Of a DNA stretch of 64,000 nucleotides, positions 34,327 through 42,960 are shown in pieces. The position numbers and the translations under genes were made by a program. The notes under the pieces are model-generated. The model saw only the letters and a list, made by a program, of their open reading frames with translations, made no database searches and was not told where the DNA came from. How positions within the stretch are numbered: the stretch's first letter is position 1; every line of letters starts with the position of its first letter. This DNA is from Thiocystis violascens DSM 198. Lineage in GTDB: Bacteria; Pseudomonadota; Gammaproteobacteria; Chromatiales; Chromatiaceae. The stretch spans positions 1,707,478 through 1,771,477 of the forward strand of contig NC_018012.1 in assembly GCF_000227745.2 (NCBI RefSeq). The letters run 5' to 3'.

Positions 34327-35079
34327 CTAGCGCCGCTCGGCTCCCGCGTCCTCGGCGTCGATCTGGAGCAGCCCCCGGCGACGTCCACTGACCGGATCCA
34401 GGGTGTTCATGGCGGCGAGCAACTGGGCACTCGGGATGAGCTGGGCGCCAAAGCCCGGCGTGACATCCAGGAGCAGGACGCGATCACTTGCCCGGTCATA
34501 GCCGCCAAGGGGTGAGAAATGCCCCACTGAGACGCCATGCAACGACGCCCGGTCGAGGTTGACGATCAGCCGCCGCCCGGGCGTGTCCAGCGATTGGAGC
34601 AGCGCGCGCCACGCCGGTGCGCTCAGATCACGCCACACCCGCACCGTCCCGATCCCATTTGCCTCGGCCAGCGCCGCCAACTCATCGAGCGTCATCCCCA
34701 TCAGGCGCAGGCGCCACCAGCGCCCGGTCTCGCCCTGAAACAGTGCCCGCTCGCTCGGAAGCGCGTGACCCAGGGAGGCCAACACATTGCGCAGGCTCGC
34801 CGGGCCGCACGAGGTGGCATTCGTTTGGGGGCGGAAGTCACGCCGATAGGCGGCCGCGAGCGGCATCGACAGGAGGGCGTCCAACGCCGGCCCCTGTGTC
34901 ACCACCCCCGGCGCGAACCGTTCGGGATGCGGGGCCGCGAGGTACTGGCCATACTCGTCAAGCCCACCCAGCAGGATCAGCAGGACGAGCAGTCCGGCGG
35001 CCCACCACCCGCGTCGGTTGGGACGACGGGGGCGCGGTTTGGAAGCGCCATGCGGTGTGGCTGGAACATCGGCGGTCAT
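34327..35079 (-). CDS. Phytochelatin synthase-like protein with N-terminal membrane anchor
   Basis: The 250-aa protein has an N-terminal membrane segment (GWWAAGLLVLLILLGGL, residues 24-40) and a papain-like phytochelatin synthase domain. The catalytic triad is visible: Cys91 in TNATSCGPASL, His187 in VSVGHFSPLGGYD and Asp205 in LLLDVTPG. Bacterial members cleave Gly from glutathione and may make short phytochelatins that bind Cd, Zn or other metals. It may be cargo of the conjugative element. The membrane anchor places the active site outside the cytoplasm if the Arg/Pro-rich N-terminus stays inside, an unusual location for glutathione chemistry. Confidence 0.82.
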   Translation of the reverse strand: MTADVPATPHGASKPRPRRPNRRGWWAAGLLVLLILLGGLDEYGQYLAAPHPERFAPGVVTQGPALDALLSMPLAAAYRRDFRPQTNATSCGPASLRNVLASLGHALPSERALFQGETGRWWRLRLMGMTLDELAALAEANGIGTVRVWRDLSAPAWRALLQSLDTPGRRLIVNLDRASLHGVSVGHFSPLGGYDRASDRVLLLDVTPGFGAQLIPSAQLLAAMNTLDPVSGRRRGLLQIDAEDAGAERR

Positions 35080-35339
35080 CGGTCCCTCCAGTGGGGTTGC
35101 CTGTCAGCAACGAGGGTGCTGTCTGTCAGATACCCTAGCCATGCCGCACGCTCTTGAACAGGCGTCAATGGCGCTGGTTGAGCGGTCTGGAGGTCATTGG
35201 CGTCTTTGACGCCTTTGTCTTCGTGCCAAGTCTCGGTAGTCTGTTCAGCGGTAGAGGCACGGGCACCGCCCACCCCGCTTTCGGCGTGTCGCCGCGAGCG
35301 TCTCCACCGTTGGATCCCGTTTCCGAGGAGCGCAACGCG
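35080..35339. other. Divergent spacer between the phytochelatin-synthase-like gene and the response regulator
   Basis: This 260-bp gap holds the promoters of two divergent genes. CTGTCAGCAACGAGG and CTGTCTGTCAG near 35101-35135 repeat CTGTCAG. No gene of convincing quality is present. Confidence 0.35.
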
Positions 35340-35978
35340 ATGCCTGACCCAAGCGATGCCCGGATACCCGCCCCGATTCGTGTCCTGATTGCCGAGGACG
35401 AGACGCTCCTGCTCATGGCCATGGTGCAACTGCTGCCGCAGGTGGCGGGAGCGGCGGTGACGGTCGTGAACAGTTGTGCCAACCGCGATCAGCTGCTGCG
35501 CGACACCCGTCTGCTGCAGCCGGATGTGATCCTGCTCGATCTGCGCATGCCAGACCGCGAGGGCCAACCCTGTACCCTCGGTGGTGCCGAGGCCATTGCC
35601 GCCCTGCAGCGTCAACACCCCGCCGTGCGCATCATCTGCCTGAGCGTCCACGTCGAGCCCGAGCTGGTGCGCGCCTGTCTGGAGGCGGGGGCCGCTGGGT
35701 ATTTGGGCAAGGGGATTCTGCCCGAGGAGCTGTGGTCGGCCATTCGCCTCGTCGCGGCCGGCGGTCAGGCGGTCGATCCGACGCTGCGCGCCCGGCTGGA
35801 ACTCCTGGCCATCGGGGCCGAGGCCAAGGTCCGCACCCAACTGCTCGTGGGGCGGCGCGGCGAGGTGCTGCGCCTGCTGCTCGACGGCTATTCACCCACC
35901 CAGATTGCCGAGACGTTGCCGATCAGCAAAAAATACGTCGATATGAACCGATCATCGCGCAGCTTACCGCCGGCCTGA
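35340..35978 (+). CDS. LuxR-type response regulator, truncated in the DNA-binding domain
   Basis: The receiver domain is complete: acidic pocket IAEDE (residues 17-21), phospho-acceptor Asp67 in VILLDLRMPD, then Lys in YLGKGILP. The C-terminal HTH starts normally (LLLDGYSPTQIAETLPISKKYVDM) but then breaks off into NRSSRSLPPA and a stop. The recognition helix end and last helix are missing. The following sequence is a different protein in another frame, so a deletion fused the two. Phosphorylation may be possible, but DNA binding is doubtful. Confidence 0.75.
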   Translation: MPDPSDARIPAPIRVLIAEDETLLLMAMVQLLPQVAGAAVTVVNSCANRDQLLRDTRLLQPDVILLDLRMPDREGQPCTLGGAEAIAALQRQHPAVRIICLSVHVEPELVRACLEAGAAGYLGKGILPEELWSAIRLVAAGGQAVDPTLRARLELLAIGAEAKVRTQLLVGRRGEVLRLLLDGYSPTQIAETLPISKKYVDMNRSSRSLPPA

Positions 35979-36645
35979 CGCCAAACAACGGCACGCCGTT
36001 TGGTGTCTGTCCGGTCGCGGCCCTGAGCCCGTCCGCTGGGTCGGATGCTCCACGGCAGGTCGTGGCGGTGGGCGAGTACGCCTACGCGGCAGCCCGACAG
36101 GCCTTTCCGCATGCCCAGGTGCAACCGATCCTGGTGCGCACGTTGCCCGCCACAGCCCTGCGGGGGCTGTCACGCTTCGTCGCGCCGGCGCTGGTTATGG
36201 CCGAGCTGCACGCACTCTCACCGGCGAGCGAAACACTGGTGTTCGTCCATCGGCGCACGGTTCCGGAACGCCTGGTACAGCAGGCGCGTGAGGCGGCCCA
36301 AACCCAGGGGCTGGGCTGGGAGACGATCGCCGTGGGCGATTTGCGCGAGGTGGCGCTTGCCATCGAGCGCGTCCGGCAAGCGGCCACCCCGACGCGCGCG
36401 GTCTGGTTCCATCGCGATGTGCTCTCGCTCAACCCGGACATTCTGATTCCACCGCTGGTGCGCCGCAGTTGGGAGGTTGGCTTTCCTGTCATCAGCGATG
36501 ACGCCGACAGCGTCGAGCGCGGTCTGTTGTTCGGGCTCACACCCGATTATCGTGCGCTCGGCCGGGCCGTCGCCACCTGGCTGACTCAGGACCACCCGCC
36601 TGGACTCAGCGATCTCCAGTGGGTCCAGCGACTGTTCAACCGTTC
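35942..36645 (+). pseudogene. ABC-type substrate-binding sensor domain fragment
   Basis: Reading in the frame starting at 35942 gives a periplasmic-binding-like domain without signal peptide or start: VVAVGEYAYAAARQAFPHAQ, VFVHRRTVPERLVQQ, AVWFHRDVLSLNPDILIPP and FPVISDDADSVERGLLFGL. The pattern resembles PF04392-type domains (family call from memory). It ends near a frameshift before the kinase transmembrane segment. Most likely it was the extracytoplasmic sensor of the kinase just downstream. Confidence 0.6.
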
Positions 36646-37866
36646 GACTTCGCGGTGGAGACCGCCTGGCTGGCGCTGCTGCCGCTCGGGCTGCTCACCC
36701 TGCTGTTGGGGGTGGCCGTGACCCGTCTCACCTTGCGCCTGCTCACGCCACTTGCGATCCTGGTACGCGGTCTGGACACGCCGGTCGAGATGGCGCTGCC
36801 GCCACCCCCAGCCACCAGCCCGGCCGAGGTGCATCAGCTGTGGGCGGCGCTGGTGGCCATGCGCGCACGGTTGGCGGAGCATCACCGCCAAATGGGGGCA
36901 CACGCCCGCGAACTCGAAGCGCGGGTCGCCGCACGCACCGCTGAACTCTGTCTGGCGCGTGACGCCGCCGAACAGGCCAATCGCGCCAAGACGCTGTTTC
37001 TGGCCAATGTCAGTCACGAGCTGCGCACGCCGTTGCAGGCGATCATCCTCCATGCGCGGCTCCTGGAACGCCCCACCCCGGCGACGGGTAGCGAGCCGCT
37101 GGCCGTGATCCGTCACGCCTCCCACCAACTGCTCGGGCTGATCGAGCAGTTGCTGACCCTGGCCAAGGTCGAGGCCGGGCATCCGCTGGAAGTCACCTAT
37201 CAGCGTGTTGCGCTCGGTACCTGGCTGGAGGAGGTGGCTGCGACCCTGCGCCCCACGCTAGCTCCGCGCAATCAACTCGCGCTGCATCTGCCCGCCACCG
37301 AGATCACCGTGGTCAGCGATCGTAACCGGCTGACCCAGGCGCTTTACAACCTGATCCGTAATGCCGACAAATTCACCGCGGGCGGTGTCATCCGCCTCAC
37401 CCTGTCCACGGACGATACCGACGAGTCGATTCGGATCGAGGTCGAGGTCGAGGATTCGGGGATTGGCATCCCCCCGACAGATTTGGAGCACATCTTCGCG
37501 CCCTTCTATCAGGGCAGCAGCGGAATGGCGGGCAGCGTCTCCTCGGGGATCGGGCTCGGCCTCTGGCTCAGCCGCTGCTTCATGGCAGCGCTCGACGGCA
37601 CACTCACCGTCACCAGCACCCCCAGCGTCGGCAGTCGCTTTCGGCTCACCCTGCCCCGGGCACCGTCGCGTTCCGGAATGCTGGCCAGCGCGGATCCGCC
37701 CTCCATGCCATCGCAGCCCCCCAAACCGGGTCTGGTGACGGGACAGCGTCTGTTACTGGCCGAGGACGAGGACAGTATCCGCACGCCATTGGTGATCCTA
37801 CTAAGCGAGGCGGGTTTCGTCGTCGATGCCTGCGCTGATTGGGCTGGATCCAGCCGGTGTTGGTGA
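36619..37866 (+). pseudogene. Hybrid sensor histidine kinase, broken at both ends
   Basis: The 415-codon frame (GTG at 36619) encodes a transmembrane segment (ALLPLGLLTLLLGVAV), a HAMP-like linker and HisKA with His133 (ANVSHELRTPLQA). HATPase_c boxes are NLIRNADKF, DSGIGIP and GIGLGLWLS. A receiver domain begins LLLAEDEDSIRTPLVILLSEAGF but loses its phospho-acceptor region. Its missing C-terminal end reappears in another frame at 37869-37919 (GCVKTKPYQVR then stop). The sensor domain is also lost by frameshift. A remnant kinase core could still be made. Confidence 0.7.
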
Positions 37867-37945
37867 ATGCCGGCGATGCCCTGGGGTGCGTAAAGACGAA
37901 ACCCTATCAGGTGCGATAGCCGATCTGTTTCATCCGTCGAGCGGA

Positions 37946-39106
37946 TCACGCTGGCAAGGTGACATGCGGCGGAATCAAGATGTGAGCATGGCGCGGATGG
38001 ATGCGAATGCCGTCGTTTCGGACGGTTAGCCAACGCTCGAATCGCATTGACAACCCTGGAGCCTCACTCAACGGTAGTAGCCGATATCCCAGACGTTGCA
38101 GGAAATGCTTGCGTGCGACACCGCCATCGAACCGGGGCTCATTCGCGTCGATCGAGCAGTAATAAGGCAACGTCATGCCCAGGACTCGACCCTTCGACTC
38201 AGGCGCCAAGGATTCTACAATTCGCGAAACCGGGATGAATGCACAGAATTTCGAAGGTGCGAAAAGCTGCGACCGAGGATCGTAGACGAAGAAGGTGACC
38301 GTTCTTTTTCCCCACAGGCGTGCTCCATCGCTTGATGCGGTGGAACGATTCCATTCCATGACGTTGAGCGAGACCTCGAAGGCATTCGAGACGAAATAGA
38401 TCCTGTGCGACGAATCGGCATGGACCGGCTCGCCGATCGCAAGGGCACGCTCGATTTCCGGCTCGACATCGAGCTGGCTACCAATCAGCTCTGGCCGATG
38501 CAGATGGTTCAGCTCCTTCACCAGAGACCCAGTCATGGTCGGAAATAGCGGGATCTGAAAGACTTGCATACCGAGGCGCCGCATCAGAATCACAGCACTC
38601 GCCCCGAGGTTCATGCGCCCAGCAGCGACGTGGTCGCTGATCATCGAGACGAAGGAATCACACGACAGTTGGGGCGCGAAAAGGTGCCCGACGGCAAACT
38701 TCATGTGGTTAGCGACTGGATCCGCGCGACTGATCTCGAACTCGATCCAAACGCGCCGATTCGTCTCGGCATTCTCGAATAACACGTCGGCGCGTGGTGC
38801 GAATCCCAAGATCCACTCAAGTTCCTTCGATAGAACGGCAACTTCGTGACGACATGCCCATCCGATCGGAGCCTGAGCCGCAAAAGATTGTTGCAGAAAT
38901 GATGTGAGATTCACGCCATGCGCCCGTTCCAGGCAAACCACGAAACGGGAGAATACGAGGAACCCGGCATCGTGCTTTCCATCCTCGCTAGCCGCTTCAG
39001 GCAACCTGATCGAGCGGACGCAGCATGCCTTGCTCGCGCAATCGTCGCTGGATGCCCCCGCCACTGAGTTCGAATCCGTTGGGCCAGCATAGGGCGCCCA
39101 ACTCAA
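37946..39106 (-). CDS. Putative PD-(D/E)XK nuclease-like protein
   Basis: The protein ends at 37946. Its centre contains ADVLFENAETNRRVWIEFEISRADPVANHMKF, in which D-x(n)-E-F-E with a downstream Lys resembles a restriction-endonuclease-like core. This is a weak, by-eye match. The upstream frame reaches 39106 but the first about 35 codons overlap the DUF2442 gene, so a GTG start near 38950 is possible. Codon use is less GC-biased than neighbours, suggesting recent acquisition. The function could be defence, but there is no methyltransferase partner. Confidence 0.5.
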   Translation of the reverse strand: MSWAPYAGPTDSNSVAGASSDDCASKACCVRSIRLPEAASEDGKHDAGFLVFSRFVVCLERAHGVNLTSFLQQSFAAQAPIGWACRHEVAVLSKELEWILGFAPRADVLFENAETNRRVWIEFEISRADPVANHMKFAVGHLFAPQLSCDSFVSMISDHVAAGRMNLGASAVILMRRLGMQVFQIPLFPTMTGSLVKELNHLHRPELIGSQLDVEPEIERALAIGEPVHADSSHRIYFVSNAFEVSLNVMEWNRSTASSDGARLWGKRTVTFFVYDPRSQLFAPSKFCAFIPVSRIVESLAPESKGRVLGMTLPYYCSIDANEPRFDGGVARKHFLQRLGYRLLPLSEAPGLSMRFERWLTVRNDGIRIHPRHAHILIPPHVTLPA

Positions 39107-39266
39107 GGAAGAACTGCTGGAAAAACTCCATGTCTTCGAGCGGTTTGACCATCTCCGTGCCCCGTGCGATCAGGGGTCGCAGGTCGTAGTCACCGGTCGT
39201 GCCATCCGAGAACTCCAGTCGGATGGTGCGATCATGCAGGGATTCGGCATTGGCGATCTTAATCAT
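38997..39266 (-). CDS. DUF2442-family protein
   Basis: The 89-aa protein has the DUF2442 pattern: IANAESLHDRTIRLEFSDG, YDLRPLI, LCWPNGFELS. It overlaps the DUF4160 gene upstream by 8 nt. Genes of these two families are often paired and are suspected toxin-antitoxin or regulatory modules, though the activity is not settled. I chose the ATG at 39266, which begins MIKIANAES. Confidence 0.8.
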   Translation of the reverse strand: MIKIANAESLHDRTIRLEFSDGTTGDYDLRPLIARGTEMVKPLEDMEFFQQFFLELGALCWPNGFELSGGGIQRRLREQGMLRPLDQVA

Positions 39267-39525
39267 TGTCGGCTCCAGGAATTCGTCGTAGCGGCTGTAG
39301 TGCGACCGCACGTTGCCAGTTGTCCGATAGCTCAGGTTGATGATCGGCGCACCAGTCCTTGATCAACTTGGCTGCCTTTCTCGGCAGCCGCCCTTCGAGC
39401 AATTCTCCCGTCTCGATCGCGACCAATGCCTCCGCCCCCTGATACTCCACATGGACATGTGGAGGAAGGTGGTCATCGAAGTACATGCGCACATAGATTC
39501 CAAAGAAGCAGGAGATGACCGGCAT
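39259..39525 (-). CDS. DUF4160-family protein
   Basis: The 88-aa protein matches DUF4160: MPVISCFFGIYVRMYFDDHLPPHVHVEY, then LPRKAAKLIKDWCADHQPEL. The His pair in PPHVHVEY is a family hallmark. It is the first gene of the two-gene module with DUF2442. Such pairs are common on mobile DNA. Confidence 0.82.
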   Translation of the reverse strand: MPVISCFFGIYVRMYFDDHLPPHVHVEYQGAEALVAIETGELLEGRLPRKAAKLIKDWCADHQPELSDNWQRAVALQPLRRIPGADND

Positions 39526-39599
39526 CGAAATCGCTCAGAGTTATCTTTCACATAAGGGCGAATCTTACTATGAGCGATCAGCGTCTTGTCCCCTTTCCA

Positions 39600-39695
39600 T
39601 CAGGCTCGCCGTGCCAATGACGAGAGAATACGCCTGCTTCCAGGGACTGTGTTGGCCGCGGTCAGGGTGATGACGGGATGAATGTCAGTGCTCAT
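39600..39695 (-). pseudogene. 5' remnant of an ICE gene
   Basis: A good ribosome site (GGAG, 7 nt spacing) precedes ATG at 39695, encoding MSTDIHPVITLTAANTVPG and only 12 further codons before a stop. The short frame is probably the start of an ICE gene cut off by the inserted 35.3-39.6 kb block. The full gene's identity cannot be told. Confidence 0.45.
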
Positions 39696-39784
39696 GTGGT
39701 GTCTCCGGGCCACGGGCACGCCTGCCCCGCCCCGCTGGGCAGACGACAGGCGCCCAGCGGCCGATGAGGGGTGAAGATCGAAGG

Positions 39785-40147
39785 TCAGAACCAGCCGTCC
39801 TCGATCCGGGTGTCGATCCGCGAGAGATCCCACACCAGTGAATCGGGAATGGCCGGTCGGGTGGCGGATGCCGGCGACGCGCACAGCGTCACCGCTCCCG
39901 GATCGATGACGGTGCCCGCGGGATCCAGCCGGCGGTCGCCCACCAGCCCATAGCCCTTGCGGCACTTGGTGCTGAGGGTGCGTTGCAGTTGGCGCGCGGC
40001 GCTGGCCGGATAGGTCTTGTGCTGGACCAACCGCCCCGCTGGCCCCCAACGCACGGTCAGGGTGCCGGCGGGATCACGCCGCCAGGCCCAGTCCTTGGCC
40101 CGGCCATCGGGATGGTGGAAGCGGTAGAGCTGAAAGGTGTCGCTCAT
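39785..40147 (-). CDS. WGR-like domain protein of the ICE
   Basis: The 120-aa protein begins MSDTFQLYRFHHPDGRAKDWAWR and contains TVRWGPAGRLVQHKTYPAS and KCRKGYGLVGDR. That layout resembles WGR-type nucleic-acid-associated domains. It is coupled to the AAA+ ATPase upstream by a 4-nt ATGA overlap, suggesting joint function. The resemblance is moderate; role unknown. Confidence 0.6.
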   Translation of the reverse strand: MSDTFQLYRFHHPDGRAKDWAWRRDPAGTLTVRWGPAGRLVQHKTYPASAARQLQRTLSTKCRKGYGLVGDRRLDPAGTVIDPGAVTLCASPASATRPAIPDSLVWDLSRIDTRIEDGWF

Positions 40148-41097
40148 GCCGCCTGGTTCCCCGTCCAGAGTTCGCCCATGACATCGGCGGCGAGACGGTG
40201 GATCGCCTCGCGCTGTTCGGGATCGGCGCGGGCGGTGAGGGCCTGCTCCAGCGCGAACCGGATCGGCTGGGGCGCCCCCCGAAAGGTCAGCGCCAACCGT
40301 GCCCAACGCACCAGGGTGCGGGTGGAGAGCGTGATCGTGAGTTCCGCGCCGGCCTCGGCCTCGCCCAGGAACAGCCGCCGCACCTCGTTGGCCACGGCAA
40401 TGAGCTTCTCGCCGACCTCGCGCGGCAGGCTCGGGACGGCGCTGGCCAACACCCCCAGTTCCACCTCGGGTTCCAGATAGCCGACCTGCAGCACCCGGAA
40501 GCGGTCGAGGAAGGCCAGGTTCTGGCGCAGCACGCCCTGATAGAGCCCAGTGGTGTCGCCCGCGCCCGCCGAATTGCCGGTGGCGAAGACCCGGAACTGG
40601 GGATGGGGTCGGATGACCTCCCCGCCGTTCTGGGGAATGACCAGAGGCTGGCCCTCGATCACGTCGTTGAGGCCCGCCAGTTCGGCCGGGTTCACCAGAT
40701 CGATCTCGTTGAGGAGCAACAGATGCCCCTCGCGCAGCGCCACGGCCAGCGGGCCATGGACGAACAGCGTCGAGCCGTGGCTGAGCACGAACTGCCCGAC
40801 CAGGTCGGCCAGTTCCAGGCGCCCGTGACAGGTCACGGATTGGACCGGCCAGTTGAGCCGGTTGGCGACCTGACAGACGAGCGAGGTCTTGCCGCTGCCG
40901 GTCGGACCCGTGAGCAGGAAGGCATCGCCGGCGGGCTCGCGCAGGAAGGCAATGATCCCCGCGAGTCCCTGACGAAACACATAGGGCGTCGCCGGGGGGA
41001 TGTGCGGATGCTCGGGATCCGCGAAGCCTTCGATGCTGAGCCCCTGCGGGGCCTTGACGCCGAAGGCTTGTGCAACATTGAAGCGTTGGGTGGTCAT
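40144..41097 (-). CDS. MoxR/CbbQ-like AAA+ ATPase of the ICE
   Basis: The 317-aa ATPase has Walker A GPTGSGKT (residues 64-71), Walker B LLLNEIDLV and a sensor segment FATGNSAGAGD. It belongs to the same broad AAA_5 group as CbbQ but is a different protein and carries no RuBisCO context. Such ATPases usually act with a VWA-domain partner, which is not visible here. Its ATG at 41097 follows the hairpin-rich leader region. Confidence 0.82.
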   Translation of the reverse strand: MTTQRFNVAQAFGVKAPQGLSIEGFADPEHPHIPPATPYVFRQGLAGIIAFLREPAGDAFLLTGPTGSGKTSLVCQVANRLNWPVQSVTCHGRLELADLVGQFVLSHGSTLFVHGPLAVALREGHLLLLNEIDLVNPAELAGLNDVIEGQPLVIPQNGGEVIRPHPQFRVFATGNSAGAGDTTGLYQGVLRQNLAFLDRFRVLQVGYLEPEVELGVLASAVPSLPREVGEKLIAVANEVRRLFLGEAEAGAELTITLSTRTLVRWARLALTFRGAPQPIRFALEQALTARADPEQREAIHRLAADVMGELWTGNQAA

Positions 41098-41100
41098 GCG

Positions 41101-41378
41101 TCGTCTCCGAAGGCGGGAGAGACGCCCATCCCCAACGGGGATCAGGATCTCCCCTCGGGGTGGTGGTGAACCGGACCGGGGTCCGGGCGGTGATGCGCGC
41201 GCTCTTGTGGATCGCCCGCGCGGGCGATGGGGTGGTCGCTCATCAGGAGCAACCAGGGAAAGCCTCTCCCTTGGCGGTCGGTTCGACCGCAAGGGACAGA
41301 CCTTCCACGCGCGCCGGGGAAGCCGCATGGGCTCCCCGATGCGGCGCGTTTTCGGTCGGCCTTGGAGCCTTGATGGGA
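41101..41378. ncRNA. Candidate structured RNA region upstream of the AAA+ gene
   Basis: Between two minus-strand genes, 278 bp carry a series of strong stems. They are a perfect 18-bp palindrome at 41211-41228 (ATCGCCCGC/GCGGGCGAT), a stem CCCTTG...GCGGTCG with CGACCGCAAGGG (41268-41294) and GCCGCAT (41322-41328) with ATGCGGC (41339-41345). No frame looks like a gene. A leader RNA or processed RNA on the minus strand is the simplest idea. Strand and boundaries are uncertain. Confidence 0.4.
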
Positions 41379-41745
41379 TCAGAAGTAGCCGAAGATGCTG
41401 TCACCCTCTTGGGCGGCGCTGTCGGTCGCGTCCCTGGTCTCTAGCGCGGGCTCGGGTGCCTGGCGCCGACGGCGCTTGGCGCGCGACGGGGGATGGTCTT
41501 CCTGAGCCGCGACCGTCTGCTCCGCCTCGACGCCCTCCTCCCCTTGAGGGTCAGCGACCTGGAGCGTCACCTTGATCCGCGTCGCGCTGGGGCGTCGATG
41601 CGCCTCCAGGATCTGGGGATCCAGGTCGGGGGCGATCTCGGTGAGGAGGGCTGCATAGTCGACGCTGCCACGCTGGCGGTAGCGCAAGACGTGCACCCCG
41701 TCCTGGTCGGCCAGGAGGTAGTCGCCCAGTCCGCGAGCGCGCCGT
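41379..41745 (-). pseudogene. 3' part of an ICE gene truncated by an IS3 remnant
   Basis: The frame ends with a highly charged tail (PPSRAKRRRRQAPEPALE...GYF). It can be read upstream as [21 protein letters not shown], up to about 41740, where IS3 OrfA sequence begins on the other strand. There is no start codon on the ICE side. The gene's N-terminal part is gone from the window. Confidence 0.5.
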
Positions 41746-42022
41746 TCGGATGGTCCGCGAGCACCAGGGCGAGCATGACCGCGAATGGGCCGCGAGCATC
41801 TCGATTGCCAGCAAAATCGGCGGCACGGCCGAGACGCGACGCCGCTGGATCCGCCAGGCCGAGAAGGACCACGGGCAACGCGAGGGTCTCACGACCGTCG
41901 AGCGCGAGCGCCTCAAGACGTTGGAGCGCGAGAACCGCGAGCTTCGGCAAGCCAATGAGATTCTGCGCAAGGCATCGGCGTATTTTGCCCAGGCGGAGCT
42001 CGACCGCCCCGTCAAGCGATGA
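41723..42022 (+). pseudogene. IS3-family OrfA, 5' truncated
   Basis: Reading from 41723 gives [19 protein letters not shown], then the helix-turn-helix ([19 protein letters not shown]) and the leucine-zipper part ([33 protein letters not shown]). A usable start codon exists only at the internal ATG 41750. The stop overlaps the OrfB start (ATGATGG) as in intact members of the family. Confidence 0.8.
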
Positions 42023-42920
42023 TGGACTTTATGGATGAACACCGCGAAGCCGACGGGGTCGAGCCGATCTGCAAGGTTCTGCAGGTTGCCCGTCAACGGA
42101 CGACCTGCATGCCGCTCGGCGCGCCGACCCTGCCCAGCGCTCGGCGCGTGCCCAGCGCGACGCGGTTTTGATGGAGCAGATCCAGCGGGTCTGGGACGAG
42201 CACTTTCAGGTCGATGGCGTTCGCCAGGTCTGGCGGCAACTGCACCGTGAAGGCCTTGTCGTGGCCCGCTGTCCGGTGGCGCGCCTGATGCGCCAGATGG
42301 GCCTGAAAGGCGTGGTGCGCGGGCAGGCCGTTAAAACGACGATCAGCGACCAGGCCGTGGCGTGTCCAGACGATCTCGTCAACCGGCAATTTCAGGCGGA
42401 GCGGCCAAATGCCCTTTGGGTGTCGGACTTGACCGATGTCTCGACCTGGCAAGGCGTTGTCGACGTGGCCTTCGTCATCGACGTCTTTGCCCGGTGCATC
42501 GTGGGCTGGAAAGTCTCCAGCTCAATGCGCACGGAGTTTGTCCTGGATGCCCTGGAACAAGCCTTGGCGGCCCGCCGCCTCGCCCGCCAAGGGGCGTTCA
42601 TCCATCACCGCGATCGGGGGTCGCCGTCCGTGTCGATCCGCGATACCGAGCGCTTGGGCGAAGCGGGCATTGCGCCATCGGTGGGCCGCGTGGGCGACTC
42701 CGACGACAATGCGCTGGCGGAAACCATCCATGGCTTGTACAAAGCCGAGGTGATCCATCGCCAGTCGTGGAAGAGCCGCGAGGCCGTGGAGTTGGCCACC
42801 CTCACCGGGGTCGACTGGTTCAACCACCGACGCCTCCTGGAGCCGATCGGTCACGTCCCACCGGCCAAGGCGGAAGCCGCTTATGATCGACAACTCGACG
42901 AGCCTGCCTTAACGGCGTGA
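42019..42920 (+). pseudogene. IS3-family OrfB transposase, frameshifted
   Basis: OrfB starts at 42019 ([21 protein letters not shown]). Near 42088-42094 one C appears to be missing, so the frame changes and only resumes as AARRADPAQRSARAQRD...MEQIQRVWDEHF. The remaining rve domain covers 42168-42920. DDE residues can be placed in WVSDLTDV, HHRDRGS and DNALAETIHGL. Motif decay (SDFTYV to SDLTDV, DRGSQY to DRGSPS) supports inactivity. Confidence 0.8.
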
Positions 42921-42960
42921 CTCACGCCAATGAGTCTCCGAGATTCCCGGAGCGGTTCAG

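Larger units (their letters stand above)
25134..41722. mobile_element. Integrative conjugative element segment
   Basis: Minus-strand TraG-, TraH- and TraF-like genes, an M23 peptidase, a lysozyme-like protein, a PFL_4669-like protein and an AAA+ ATPase form a partial F/PFGI-type transfer block. Its integrase and relaxase are not in the window, and its right end is replaced by an IS3 remnant and Tn3 debris. The part from 35.3 to 39.6 kb is a later insertion that truncates an ICE gene at 39600. A functional element is unlikely. Confidence 0.7.
41723..42959 (+). mobile_element. IS3-family insertion sequence remnant
   Basis: The element carries OrfA lacking its first codons and OrfB with a frameshift. 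Its left end is absent and joined directly to a truncated ICE gene. Its right end near 42959 (CCCGGAGCGGTTCA) abuts Tn3 transposase sequence. It is therefore a dead copy lying at the fusion between ICE and Tn3 relic. Confidence 0.75.

Noticed and set aside
41239..41246. CTGATGAG on the minus strand considered as a hammerhead ribozyme core
   Set aside because: The required GAAA after stem II and a closing stem III are not found nearby.
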